Shown one piece after another: positions 52,032-62,686 of a stretch of 64,000 bases of DNA (positions are counted from its first letter, which is position 1; every line of letters begins with the position of its first letter). Origin of the DNA: Oscillospiraceae bacterium (GTDB lineage: Bacteria; Bacillota; Clostridia; Oscillospirales; Oscillospiraceae). Under the pieces are notes generated by a model. That model ran no database searches. It worked only from the letters and a program-made list of their open reading frames with translations, and was not told where the DNA came from. The position numbers were made by a program, and so were the translations under genes. The stretch covers positions 1 to 64,000 of the forward strand of contig JAAWQX010000003.1 of NCBI GenBank assembly GCA_022800755.1, read 5' to 3'.

Positions 52032-52898
52032 TCACGGCACCAGCCGCTTCATATCCTCCGGCAGCTCCGCCGACACATCCAACACAACTCCGGTAACAGG
52101 ATGCGTCAGCCGCACCCGCCACGCATGGAGCGCCTGCCGCCCAATGCGGTCATCCGCTGTGCCGTACAACCGGTCCCCCGCCAGCGGGCAGCCCAAATAC
52201 GCCAGATGCGCCCGAATTTGATGGGTCCGCCCCGTCTCCGGCACGCACCGCACCAAAGCCAGTCCGTCACACGTTTTCAGCGTCTCAAACGCCGTCACAG
52301 CGGGCTTCCCGCCGGGACAAACGCCTTGCTTCCACCCCGGCCCGACCTTGCCCAGCGGCGCGTCCACACGCCCGCATCCCGGCGCGCCCACCGTCACCGC
52401 CAAATATTCCCGGCAAAAGTCCGGGCTATGCAGCATCCGCCGCAGACGGTCATGGATATATCCGCTCCGGGCCACCGCCATGACCCCGCTGGTGTCCTTA
52501 TCCAGCCGGTTCACGGGATGAAACACCGCGTCCGTCCCATACCGGGCCGCCAGCACCGCGCCAAGGGTCGCGTCGCCTTTTTCGCTCCGCCCATGCACCG
52601 CCAGGCCCGCGGGCTTGTTCAAGATGAACAGGTCCTCATCCTCAAACAGCACATCTACGGGAATATCCGCCGGCACGAACGCCCCGCCGGGCCGCAGATC
52701 GCCTACCGGCACTGTCAGCACATCCCCGGTGCGGACCACCGCTGTCATCCGGGCAAAGTCGCCGTTCACCGTGACCCCCGCTGTTTGCCAGCGGATGCGG
52801 GACACCGCCCCGTCGGACAAGCCCAGCCCATGCTTCAGACAAAATTTCACCGTCCGGCCGTGAAATTCCGGCGGGACGGTGTAATCAAGCATTCTCAT
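52032..52898 (-). CDS. RluA-family RNA pseudouridine synthase
   Basis: A 288-residue pseudouridine synthase. A short S4-like N-terminus is followed by the catalytic motif [12 protein letters not shown] (nucleophile Asp, about residue 135) and the later [19 protein letters not shown] and [11 protein letters not shown] segments. The target, 23S rRNA or tRNA, cannot be told among RluA, RluC and RluD types. Its ATG overlaps the macro-domain stop by four bases. Last gene of a leftward set headed by clpE. Confidence 0.92.
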   Translation of the reverse strand: MRMLDYTVPPEFHGRTVKFCLKHGLGLSDGAVSRIRWQTAGVTVNGDFARMTAVVRTGDVLTVPVGDLRPGGAFVPADIPVDVLFEDEDLFILNKPAGLAVHGRSEKGDATLGAVLAARYGTDAVFHPVNRLDKDTSGVMAVARSGYIHDRLRRMLHSPDFCREYLAVTVGAPGCGRVDAPLGKVGPGWKQGVCPGGKPAVTAFETLKTCDGLALVRCVPETGRTHQIRAHLAYLGCPLAGDRLYGTADDRIGRQALHAWRVRLTHPVTGVVLDVSAELPEDMKRLVP

Positions 52899-53407
52899 TC
52901 AATTTCCGCCAGGGCCTTGTCATAATACGCCTTGGTCCCCGCGTCAAAGCAGACCATCCGCACCCGTTCGATTTCCGGATGCTCCGCCAGATACGCCTTG
53001 ATGGTAGAGATTGCGATGACGGACGCCTTTTCCAGCGGAAAGTGGTACACACCTGTGCTGATGGACGGAAAATCCACCGTTTTGCACCCATTTTCGGACG
53101 CCAGTTCCAGGCAGGACCGGTAGCAGCTTTCCAGCAGCGCCGGCTCATTATGGGACCCGCCGTGCCACACCGGGCCGGGGGTATGGATGACGTGCTTCGC
53201 CAGCAGGTTGTACCCCTTGGTGATCTTCGCTTTCCCGGTCTCACAGCCGCCCAGGGTGCGGCATTCCTTCAGAAGTTCCGGCCCCGCGGCCCGGTGGATC
53301 GCGCCGTCCACACCGCCGCCGCCCAGCAGCGAGCAGTTCGCCGCGTTCACGATAGCGTCCACTTTCTGCCGTGTGATATCCCCTTGAATGATCTCAATGG
53401 TCCCCAT
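52895..53407 (-). CDS. Macro-domain ADP-ribose-binding protein
   Basis: A 170-residue stand-alone macro domain of the MacroD/YmdB type. It has [30 protein letters not shown] with the NAAN and [13 protein letters not shown] loops that bind ADP-ribose, then [15 protein letters not shown] and [13 protein letters not shown]. Members remove ADP-ribose from proteins or hydrolyse O-acetyl-ADP-ribose. ATG 53407 is 8 nt from AAAGGAG; the GTG at 53416 is too close. It sits two bases from the isochorismatase-family gene and overlaps the pseudouridine synthase gene. Confidence 0.93.
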   Translation of the reverse strand: MGTIEIIQGDITRQKVDAIVNAANCSLLGGGGVDGAIHRAAGPELLKECRTLGGCETGKAKITKGYNLLAKHVIHTPGPVWHGGSHNEPALLESCYRSCLELASENGCKTVDFPSISTGVYHFPLEKASVIAISTIKAYLAEHPEIERVRMVCFDAGTKAYYDKALAEIE

Positions 53408-53409
53408 AA

Positions 53410-54038
53410 TCAGCACTCCTTTTGAATTTCCCGCCGCACCTGCTCAATGGTGACGGGCAGCTCGATGCATCCATCCAAAAACGCCCGGGAATCGGAAATG
53501 ACCGCCCCGATGCGGCTCATACAATCCATGCTCACCCGCTGGATTTCCTCCGTCACGGAAGAACAGCAGTCCTCCAGCAGTACCGTGTTGTAATCCAAAG
53601 AAATCGCGTCGAACACAGTCGCCCGGATGCAATTCGGGGTCGTCGTCCCGGTCACGACAACAGTATCGATGCCTTTCCGGCGCAAAATGCCGTCCAAATT
53701 GGTCTGGAAAAAGGCGGAATACCGGGGCTTATACAGCACCATATCCCCGGGCTTCACATCAAACGCCGGCGCCCATCCCAGCGGCCCGTCCTCCGTACTG
53801 CAGGGCTTTCCGCCCCGCAGCCAGTCGGGATACCGGGTAAACTCCACATCGGAGCCGTCCGCGGCGTACTTCCGAATGATGAACACCACCGGCACACCCA
53901 ATTCCCGCGCCTTAGCCTGCACCGCGGCGCAGGCGGGGATGGTCCCCCGGGCCGCCGGGATACAGGTCGGCGATGCCTCGTCGATAAATCCGCCCTGCAT
54001 ATCAATGACCAATAAGGCCGTTTTATTTGGGTCAAGTT

Positions 54039-54042
<4 letters not shown>
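53410..54042 (-). CDS. Isochorismatase-family cysteine hydrolase
   Basis: A 210-residue cysteine hydrolase with the catalytic triad in place: Asp in [10 protein letters not shown] (about residue 14), Lys in [10 protein letters not shown] (about 105), Cys in [12 protein letters not shown] (about 137). Candidates are nicotinamidase, ureidoacrylate or N-carbamoylsarcosine-type amidases; the nicotinamidase metal site (D-x-H-x-H) is not visible, so PncA identity is doubtful. It overlaps clpE by four bases. The linkage to a macro domain would fit NAD metabolism but is only suggestive. Confidence 0.85.
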
Positions 54043-56354
<2,312 letters not shown>

Positions 56355-56391
56355 TCAAATCACCTGCTTTGTGAGAATATAGTCTATTTAT

Positions 56392-57129
56392 TTATATCCC
56401 GATCAGAAGAGAAATAAATCCAATATGAATAAAGAATCTTCCCAAAATAGTCGCTTCCATTGTTTCTTTCCCGATGACCAGTCCCATAAATTTCAAGGCC
56501 CAGGCCACAAGGATGCAAAACAGCACGCCTTTCAAGATACCCACGATTGTTCCGCCGATCTCGTCTACCTCTTCCATATTGGGAAGCCGGAACGACAAGT
56601 TGGGGATATTCCCCACCACGGTCAAAACGATCAGAATAATGAAAAAGCACAAGATCACCCCGGCCACATACACCGCCCGGTTGCACAGCACCTCCACCAC
56701 GGCGGTCTTGGTATCTACCGCGTGCAGGGAGGCGTACTCCACGGCCTCATCGGCCATTTTTTCTGCGGTGCTGTCGTAGATCCCCACGCTTTTAAAAGTC
56801 AGCGCCGCGAAGCGCCCGGCGGCGTCGGGGTCCTGGGACAGCGCGTCATTGATGGAATAGCGGTCCGCCGCGGGGGTCTCCTCCCCGTAGATCAGCCCAA
56901 GCTGTTCCGTCACGTCTCCGGCGATCACCCGCTCCACATACCCGGACGCGAAGGGCCGCACCACCGGCACCACCTCATAGGAGAAGGTCCCGGAAATCAG
57001 GCACGCCGCGTACAGCGCCACCGCGATGCTCAGCACGCCGCCGATGCTCGTGATAAAGCCCTTTCGATAGCCGTTCCAGCCGCAAAGCAGCAAGATGGCC
57101 AGCAATACCAGATCGATTGCCCATCTCAT
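56392..57129 (-). CDS. CvpA-family membrane protein
   Basis: A 245-residue inner-membrane protein with four predicted helices (about 5-22, 30-50, 150-175, 195-225). The N-terminus MRWAIDLVLLAILLLCGWNGYRKG is typical of the CvpA/colicin V production family, as is the G-x-I-x-G in GGTIVGILKGVLF. The long external loop between helices 2 and 3 (about 55-145) is charged. Function is not established. GAGGGATC precedes the ATG. It lies 21 nt after the DUF5711 gene and is probably cotranscribed with it; a 37-nt gap separates it from clpE. Confidence 0.85.
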   Translation of the reverse strand: MRWAIDLVLLAILLLCGWNGYRKGFITSIGGVLSIAVALYAACLISGTFSYEVVPVVRPFASGYVERVIAGDVTEQLGLIYGEETPAADRYSINDALSQDPDAAGRFAALTFKSVGIYDSTAEKMADEAVEYASLHAVDTKTAVVEVLCNRAVYVAGVILCFFIILIVLTVVGNIPNLSFRLPNMEEVDEIGGTIVGILKGVLFCILVAWALKFMGLVIGKETMEATILGRFFIHIGFISLLIGI

Positions 57130-57149
57130 ATCTGATCCCTCTGTTTCTC

Positions 57150-58268
57150 TTAAAATGTGACCGGCTCACAATAGCCGGAGTAGAGCAAAAAGCCTTTATT
57201 TCTGTCAAACAGCACCGCGTCCTTGGCGCCCTGTCCGCCGGGGACCCGGTCAGTCTCCTCCAGAGACTGGGAATACACCGCGGTATACTCGCCGTAGCGG
57301 ATGAGCACCTGCTTGTCCCGCACGGACACGCTCTGCACCGCGTCCTGGGGGGTCATCTGCCCGGTAACGCTGCCGCCGTAGCCCACAGTGACCACGCTGC
57401 CCACGCTGCCGGTCTGATATTGAGACAGCACCGCGGTGACGAACCCGTCCCCGTCAAAGCTGTACCCATTCAAAAACTGCCCGCCGAACGACCAGCTTCC
57501 GCCGTCCACGCCCGCGGCGGTAAAGAACACCAACCCGCCATCATGCACGCCGCACAGCCGGTCATTACCCAAAAACGCGCAGTCGAACAGCAGCACGCCC
57601 GGCGCGGAAAACACCGCGTACTCTTCCTCGCTGGACAAAGAGAACACATGCACCGCGCCGCCGGATTCCTCCAACGTCAGCGCCGCCATGGACTGGCAAT
57701 CAGGGCTCACGCAGGCCCGCAGCACATAATTGGTGCCGGAATGCCAGCGGTACACCGGGTCAAATTCCTCGTTATACACCGTGACCAGGCCCTTATACCC
57801 GGTCTCCTCCGTGACCACCGCCAAATACCCGGCGGCGTTCATAGTCACGGAAATGATCGCGTCGGACTGGTCCAGCACCGTGACATTTCCCCGGGGGTCG
57901 CCCACCCGCAGGGCTGTACCGCCCACGTCGTAAGCGGCAGCCCGGTCCCCGGCGGAAGCCAGGGCAGGCGATTTCATAGACACGATGCTCCGGGCCATGG
58001 TCACGCCGTTTTTATCCAGCACCTGCAAGCCGGTGGTATTCGCCACCGCCACGCCGCCTTTCACCGGGGCAAACATCTGCTGCGTCCCGTTTTCATAGGT
58101 AAACGGCTCGACCTTGGAAATGATCTCCGACCCGCCATGGGCCAAGTCCAGCACCCCGGACCGGTACACCAGCAGCGCGCCCATACACACCAAAACCGCT
58201 ACCAAGGCGGCAAGGGGCCAGAAGATTCTGCGTTTATTCCGTTGTTCCTGTTTCCGTTTCCGCCCCAC
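57150..58268 (-). CDS. DUF5711-type membrane-anchored beta-propeller protein
   Basis: A 372-residue protein with a short basic cytoplasmic tail (RKRKQEQRNKRR), one membrane helix (about residues 17-38) and a large external domain made of repeated beta-strands with GxxxxV and D-x-x-G turns (about 60-365), consistent with a seven- or eight-bladed propeller of the DUF5711 type. GTG 58268 is preferred: GGAGGGAG lies 8 nt upstream. ATG 58301 would be only 20-odd bases from the promoter and has no ribosome binding site. Role unknown; linked to cvpA. Confidence 0.75.
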   Translation of the reverse strand: MGRKRKQEQRNKRRIFWPLAALVAVLVCMGALLVYRSGVLDLAHGGSEIISKVEPFTYENGTQQMFAPVKGGVAVANTTGLQVLDKNGVTMARSIVSMKSPALASAGDRAAAYDVGGTALRVGDPRGNVTVLDQSDAIISVTMNAAGYLAVVTEETGYKGLVTVYNEEFDPVYRWHSGTNYVLRACVSPDCQSMAALTLEESGGAVHVFSLSSEEEYAVFSAPGVLLFDCAFLGNDRLCGVHDGGLVFFTAAGVDGGSWSFGGQFLNGYSFDGDGFVTAVLSQYQTGSVGSVVTVGYGGSVTGQMTPQDAVQSVSVRDKQVLIRYGEYTAVYSQSLEETDRVPGGQGAKDAVLFDRNKGFLLYSGYCEPVTF

Positions 58269-58322
58269 GCCGTTTCTCCCTCCGGAACATTCATCCCGCA
58301 TGATACAAACCGCATAGCGGTC

Positions 58323-58351
58323 ATTGTATCACAAAATTGTGAACAAATAAA
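58323..58351 (-). promoter_or_regulatory. DUF5711-cvpA promoter with spacer dyad
   Basis: On the minus strand TTTATT (58346-58351), 17-bp spacer, TACAAT (58323-58328). A perfect dyad TCACAA-AA-TTGTGA (58329-58342) fills the spacer, where a bound regulator would block RNA polymerase. Confidence 0.5.
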
Positions 58352-58370
58352 GTTTACCGCACGATCCGCG

Positions 58371-59135
58371 TTATTTCGCCATCATTTCCCCCACCATACC
58401 GTCATACCACAGCCGGTTCATGTACAAACCCTGTGGCGGCATAGTCGGCCCGGTGAGCCGCCGGTCGCCCCGCTCCAGCAGGGCGGGGATTTCCTCCGGC
58501 TCCAGCTTCCCATGGGACGCGTACACGCAGGTCCCCACGATGGCCCGCACCATATTGTACAAAAACCCGTCGGCGCAGACCCGGAGGGTAAACAGGTCCC
58601 CGTCCCGCTCCACGTCGCACCATTTCACGGTCCGTACGGTGGTCTTTGTCTCGGTCCCCACGCTGCGCACAGCCTTGAAATCGTGGGTCCCCACGAACGC
58701 GTTCGCCGCCCGCTTCATCCGTTCAAGATCCAGCGCCGCCGGATAAAAGCACACCCGGTTTTGCAGAAACGGGTCGCGAATGCGAGCGTTTTTAATTTTA
58801 TAAATGTACTCTTTTTGAATACAGCTTTGAATGGCGTTGAATTCCCAAGGCGCCTCGCAGGCGTCCACCACGGCAATATCCGCGGGCAGCCGGGTATTCA
58901 CCGCCAACGGGATACGGTCCACGGGAATGCCCGCGTCGGTGCGGAAATTGGCGCAGTAGCGGTTGGCATGTACCCCCGCGTCGGTGCGCCCGCAGCCCAC
59001 GACCTTCACCGCTTCGCCGCAGATTTTCCCCAGCGCCCGTTCCAGCGTCTCTGCCACGGTAACCTCGGTTTTCTGCACCTGCCACCCGTGATAGGCCGTG
59101 CCGTCATACATCAGCCGCAGCGCGATATTTCTCAT
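58371..59135 (-). CDS. truA: tRNA pseudouridine(38-40) synthase
   Basis: A 254-residue TruA. The catalytic motif GCGRTDAGVHA (nucleophile Asp, about residue 52) is exact; RLMYDGTAYHGWQVQK and NMVRAIVGT are the other family signatures. ATG 59135 overlaps the ecfT stop by four bases. The order ecfA1-ecfA2-ecfT-truA is conserved in Firmicutes. The minus-strand open frame upstream of 59135 lies within ecfT and is not coding. Confidence 0.95.
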   Translation of the reverse strand: MRNIALRLMYDGTAYHGWQVQKTEVTVAETLERALGKICGEAVKVVGCGRTDAGVHANRYCANFRTDAGIPVDRIPLAVNTRLPADIAVVDACEAPWEFNAIQSCIQKEYIYKIKNARIRDPFLQNRVCFYPAALDLERMKRAANAFVGTHDFKAVRSVGTETKTTVRTVKWCDVERDGDLFTLRVCADGFLYNMVRAIVGTCVYASHGKLEPEEIPALLERGDRRLTGPTMPPQGLYMNRLWYDGMVGEMMAK

Positions 59136-59935
59136 AGTCCCATCACCCGCAGTCCGATCATCCCGGCCACCAGCAAAACGCCCAGGGCCAGCGCCGCGTA
59201 ATCCGCCCCGGCGAACTTCAACTGCTTCATCCGGGTCCGTCCCTCGCCGCCGTGATAGCAACGGCTTTCCATAGCCACGGCCAATTCATCTGCCCGCCGG
59301 AACGCCGACACAAACAGCGGCACCAGGATCGGCAGCAGCGCCTTGGCCCGCTGAAGGAGGTTCCCGCTCTCAAAATCCGCGCCCCGGGCCTTCTGCGCAG
59401 ACATGATCTTGTCCGTTTCCTCAATGAGCGTCGGAATAAACCGTAGCGCCATAGACATCATCATGGACATCTCATGCACCGGCACCCGCAGCTTCTTCAG
59501 CGGCCCCAGCAGCAGTTCCAGCCCATCGGTCAGCGCCACCGGCGCGGTGGTATAGGTAAGCAAAAAGGTCCCGCAAATGAGCATCACGATGCGAATGACC
59601 ATAAAAAACGCCCGGGCGATGCCCTCATAGGTAATGGTCAGTTTCCAAATCTGCACCACCGGGGTCCCCACCGTATAAAACAGGTTCAGCACCGCGGTCA
59701 GCACAATAATAATAAGGATCGGCTTCAAGCCCTTCACCAACGCCTTGGGCGGCACATGGGACAGCCCCACGCACCCGGCAGTCACCAGCACCATCACACC
59801 GTAGGACGCCAGCCCCGTAGCTTGAAACAGCGCCGCGATGTAAAACACGACCCACACCAGCTTCACCCGTGGGTCCAGCCGGTGCACCACGGAATCACCG
59901 GGAAAATATTGGCCGAGGGTAATATCTTTCAGCAT
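59132..59935 (-). CDS. ecfT: Energy-coupling factor transporter transmembrane protein
   Basis: A 267-residue T component of the group II ECF transporter, with about five to six membrane helices (first from residue 25). The two coupling-helix motifs are present: ARG in QKARGAD and the second in ESRCYHGGEGRTR, both of which contact the ATPases. It partners with EcfA1 and EcfA2 and with interchangeable S components encoded elsewhere. It starts one base after the ecfA2 stop. Confidence 0.95.
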   Translation of the reverse strand: MLKDITLGQYFPGDSVVHRLDPRVKLVWVVFYIAALFQATGLASYGVMVLVTAGCVGLSHVPPKALVKGLKPILIIIVLTAVLNLFYTVGTPVVQIWKLTITYEGIARAFFMVIRIVMLICGTFLLTYTTAPVALTDGLELLLGPLKKLRVPVHEMSMMMSMALRFIPTLIEETDKIMSAQKARGADFESGNLLQRAKALLPILVPLFVSAFRRADELAVAMESRCYHGGEGRTRMKQLKFAGADYAALALGVLLVAGMIGLRVMGL

Positions 59936-59936
59936 C

Positions 59937-60794
59937 CTACTCGCCCCTCCCCGCCAATTTCAAGATGGCTTTCCGCAAAAACCCGGTGGTATACACCGCG
60001 TCCGTGATAGGCACGCCCAGCCGCTTCAATTCCATAGCGATCTTCGTGGGCGCGGGCACGGTCAGCCCAATGGCCTCTAATTCCTCCGCCCGGGAGAAGA
60101 CCTCCTCCGGTGTCCCGTCCATGACCACATGCCCGGCGTTCATCACGATGAGCCGGTCCGCGATGCGGGCGATATCGTCCATACTGTGGGTGACCAGCAC
60201 CACCGTAGACCCGGTTTCTTTCCGATAACTCTCAATATTCGCAAACAAACTCTCTCGGGCCTCCGGGTCCAGCCCGGCGGTGGGCTCGTCCAGCACCAGC
60301 ACCCCCGGCCGCATGGCGATGACCCCCGCGATGGCCACCCGCCGCTTCTGCCCGCCGGACAGGTCCAGGGGAGACTTGTCGAACAGTTCCTCCCCCACGC
60401 CCACGAACCGGGCCGCGTCCCGGACCCGCCGGTCGATTTCCTCCGCATCCAGCTTCTGATTTTTCGGCCCGAAGGCGATATCCTGATACACCGTCTCCTC
60501 AAACAACTGATACTCCGGGTACTGAAACACCAGCCCCACCTGAAACTTCACAGCCCGCACAGACGCCTTAGACGCGAAAATATCATTTCCCTCGTAATAC
60601 ACCGTCCCCGCAGTAGGGGCCAGCAGCCCATTCAAATGCTGAATGAGCGTAGACTTCCCCGACCCGGTATGTCCAATCAGCCCTACGAACTGCCCCGGTT
60701 CGATGGAAAAATCGATCCCCTCGATGGCGGTATTCTGAAAGGGCGTACCGATGCTGTACTGATGGGTCAGCCCATGAATGCGTAAAATAGCCAT
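59937..60794 (-). CDS. ecfA2: Energy-coupling factor ATPase 2
   Basis: A 285-residue ABC ATPase. Walker A GHTGSGKST (about residue 39), Q-loop FQYPEYQLFEETV, signature LSGGQKRRVAIAG, Walker B VLVLDEPTAGLDP, and H-loop VTHSMDD. The FQYPEYQLFE Q-loop and the C-terminal extension identify EcfA2. It supplies the energy for vitamin or metal uptake by the shared ECF module. GAGGAAC precedes the ATG. Confidence 0.95.
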   Translation of the reverse strand: MAILRIHGLTHQYSIGTPFQNTAIEGIDFSIEPGQFVGLIGHTGSGKSTLIQHLNGLLAPTAGTVYYEGNDIFASKASVRAVKFQVGLVFQYPEYQLFEETVYQDIAFGPKNQKLDAEEIDRRVRDAARFVGVGEELFDKSPLDLSGGQKRRVAIAGVIAMRPGVLVLDEPTAGLDPEARESLFANIESYRKETGSTVVLVTHSMDDIARIADRLIVMNAGHVVMDGTPEEVFSRAEELEAIGLTVPAPTKIAMELKRLGVPITDAVYTTGFLRKAILKLAGRGE

Positions 60795-60806
60795 AATGCC
60801 GTTCCT

Positions 60807-61634
60807 CTAACCAAGTAATGCCCGGGCGATGACCCCGGCACAGTCCTCCACTGTCAGCGCGCCCAGGGGCAATTCCATACCCGCTTGCCGCAGTTGATAC
60901 AAAAGCTCCGTAGTCGCCGGGACGCCCAGCCCTTCGTCCTTGAGCATTTCCACCCGGGAAAACACCTCCTCCGGTGTCCCATCGGCCACCACATGCCCCC
61001 CGGACATGACCACAAGCCGGTCCGCGCCTACGCATTCGTCCATATGGTGGGTGATATGCACCACCGTAATGCCCTGCTCCCTGCAAAGCCGGGACACGGT
61101 CGTAATGACCTCCCGCCGCCCCAAGGGGTCGAGCATAGCGGTCGGTTCGTCCAAAACGATGCACTTGGGCCGCATGGCGATGACCCCGGCAATGGCGACC
61201 CGCTGTTTTTGTCCCCCGGAGAGGAGATGGGGCGCGTGCATCCGGTAGTCATACATCCCCACCAGCCGCAGCGCCTCGTCCACCCGCCGGCGAATTTCCT
61301 CGCTGGGCACGCCGAGATTTTCCGGTGCGAACGCAACATCATCCTCGACGATATTGGCGACGATCTGGTTATCAGGATTCTGGAACACCATCCCCACGGT
61401 GCGGCGGATTTCCAGCGCGTTTTCCGGGATGGACGTATCCAGCCCATTGACCAGCACCCGTCCGGCGGTAGGGTGCAGAATACCGTTAAAATGCTTTGCC
61501 AGCGTAGACTTCCCGGAGCCGTTGTGTCCCAGCACCGCCACGAACTGCCCATCGCCGATCTCCAGCGACAGGTCCTCCACAGCGGGCCGTTCCGCCCCGG
61601 GGTATTGATATGTAAGATGCTCCACTTGAATCAT
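60807..61634 (-). CDS. ecfA1: Energy-coupling factor ATPase 1
   Basis: A 275-residue ABC ATPase with Walker A GHNGSGKST (about 41), Q-loop VFQNPDNQIVANIVEDDVAF (the EcfA1 hallmark), signature LSGGQKQRVAIAG, Walker B IVLDEPTAMLDP and H-loop THHMDE. It lies 12 nt upstream of ecfA2. The start at 61634 (MIQVEHL) has GAGG 9 nt upstream; ATG 61640 is too close. In many Firmicutes this gene follows rplQ; here a repeat-rich gap and Xre genes lie upstream, so the block has been moved or interrupted. Confidence 0.95.
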   Translation of the reverse strand: MIQVEHLTYQYPGAERPAVEDLSLEIGDGQFVAVLGHNGSGKSTLAKHFNGILHPTAGRVLVNGLDTSIPENALEIRRTVGMVFQNPDNQIVANIVEDDVAFAPENLGVPSEEIRRRVDEALRLVGMYDYRMHAPHLLSGGQKQRVAIAGVIAMRPKCIVLDEPTAMLDPLGRREVITTVSRLCREQGITVVHITHHMDECVGADRLVVMSGGHVVADGTPEEVFSRVEMLKDEGLGVPATTELLYQLRQAGMELPLGALTVEDCAGVIARALLG

Positions 61635-61679
61635 GGTCATATCCTCGAATTTAAGATAATGCGTTCTAATGCGTTGTAA

Positions 61680-61845
61680 TTACCCCTGCCTGTACCCCGA
61701 CTTCCCTGGGGATTCACAAGGGGCGGTAGCCCCTTGTGCCGTTTCAAGGGGGTCCGGGGGGAAAACGGAATCCCCCCGGCACTTTTCTTTGGGATCGGAA
61801 ACCCGTTTCTTTTCGTGTGAAAAGAAATGGGTTTGCATCTCTGCA
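61680..61845. repeat. Non-coding element of three nested inverted repeats
   Basis: Three strong hairpins lie back to back: CACAAGGGGC / GCCCCTTGTG (61715-61738), CCGGGGGG / CCCCCCGG (61754-61779) and a 16-bp arm pair, AAACCCGTTTCTTTTC with its near-complement (61799-61834, loop GTGT, one wobble). No coding frame with a ribosome binding site is seen. It looks like a dispersed intergenic repeat, but no second copy lies in the window. Confidence 0.6.
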
Positions 61846-62064
61846 CTACGACTTCTCCTCAAGCCCCGCAAGATAATCCAGCGAGACATGAAACAATTTC
61901 GCCATCTTCGCAGCATCCTCAAGATTAGGAATCCTCTCGCCTTTCTCATAACGGCGATACGTCGAAAAGCCGATATCCAATAATTCTGCGGTTTTACGCT
62001 GCGGCAACTTCGCTTTTTTCCTACAAGCCTCTAACCGTTCCACAAAATCTTTCAAAAATTTCAC
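61846..62064 (-). CDS. Xre-family regulator, tandem copy 1 (72 aa)
   Basis: A 72-residue single helix-turn-helix protein (RLEACRKKAKLPQRKTAELL, DIGFSTYRRYEKGER) ending in AKLFHVSLDYLAGL. The neighbouring gene upstream (62089) encodes a paralogue with the same LDIGxSTYRRYE recognition helix and identical AKMAKLFHVSLDYL tail, so the two arose by tandem duplication. GAAAGAAGTG precedes the ATG. The gap between them is 24 nt, so they form one transcript. Confidence 0.8.
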   Translation of the reverse strand: MKFLKDFVERLEACRKKAKLPQRKTAELLDIGFSTYRRYEKGERIPNLEDAAKMAKLFHVSLDYLAGLEEKS

Positions 62065-62088
62065 TTCTTTCTTGTGCGCTTCGGCAAA

Positions 62089-62310
62089 CTATTCCCCGGT
62101 TTCCGCTTCATCCACCAATCCACCCAAGTAATCCAGCGAAACATGGAACAATTTCGCCATCTTCACAGCGTCCTCAAAACTCACGCCCTTGCCGCTCTGC
62201 TCATAGCGCCGATACGTAGAATATCCAATATCAAGCATTTTCGCCGTTTCTTCCTGCCGCAAATGCATGGCTTTTCGGCATTCTTTCAACCGTTTCCCTA
62301 AATTTTCCAA
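62089..62310 (-). CDS. Xre-family regulator, tandem copy 2 (73 aa)
   Basis: A 73-residue paralogue of the downstream gene: LRQEETAKMLDIGYSTYRRYE and AVKMAKLFHVSLDYLGGL. Near-identity of the recognition helices predicts shared or overlapping operators, with possible heterodimers. GAGGGGAGTG lies 8 nt before the ATG. It is divergent from the 93-residue gene at 62399, which is the natural target. Confidence 0.8.
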   Translation of the reverse strand: MENLGKRLKECRKAMHLRQEETAKMLDIGYSTYRRYEQSGKGVSFEDAVKMAKLFHVSLDYLGGLVDEAETGE

Positions 62311-62327
62311 AAAATTGCACTCCCCTC

Positions 62328-62356
62328 TTGACCGCTCAATAAAAAGCGTTTATAAC
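62328..62356 (+). promoter_or_regulatory. Promoter of the 93-aa gene
   Basis: TTGACC (62328-62333), 17-bp spacer, TATAAC (62351-62356), in the divergent region facing the tandem Xre genes. Confidence 0.6.
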
Positions 62357-62398
62357 AAAGAAAAGCTCTAAAATGAGCGAAAGAAAGGATTGATTCAC

Positions 62399-62680
62399 AT
62401 GAACACCCCATTAGAAGCCCTATACGTCCACGCCTGCGAGCGCCGCGACCTGGCCCGCTGGCTGTCCGACCCGGACGCCATCACCGACTACCACCAAACC
62501 GCCGCCCGCGCCGACAAGCAAAGCGCCCAACTGACAGAGCGCCTGCCCCCGCAAGACGCTTCCCTGCTGGAAAAGCTGTTAAACAACCTCCAGGACGTTC
62601 ATAGCCTGGAATTGGAGATGTACTTTTATCAAGGCGTCGCCATCGGCCTGCAATTAGGCTCGCTCACGCAGTTCGTGTGA
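62399..62680 (+). CDS. Small helical hypothetical protein (93 aa)
   Basis: A 93-residue all-helical protein with a four-helix pattern; the C-terminal helix (LELEMYFYQGVAIGLQLGSL) resembles the tail of small proteins seen beside Xre genes in clostridial prophage-like islands. No function recognised. AAAGGA precedes ATG 62399; an ATG at 62390 is too close. Divergent from the two Xre paralogues and convergent with the methyltransferase gene. Confidence 0.65.
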   Translation: MNTPLEALYVHACERRDLARWLSDPDAITDYHQTAARADKQSAQLTERLPPQDASLLEKLLNNLQDVHSLELEMYFYQGVAIGLQLGSLTQFV

Positions 62681-62686
62681 CCCCGC

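Noticed and set aside
58329-58342. Rex (redox repressor) binding site
   Set aside because: Rex sites read TTGTGA-N6-TCACAA; here the half sites are in the reverse order with only two bases between them.
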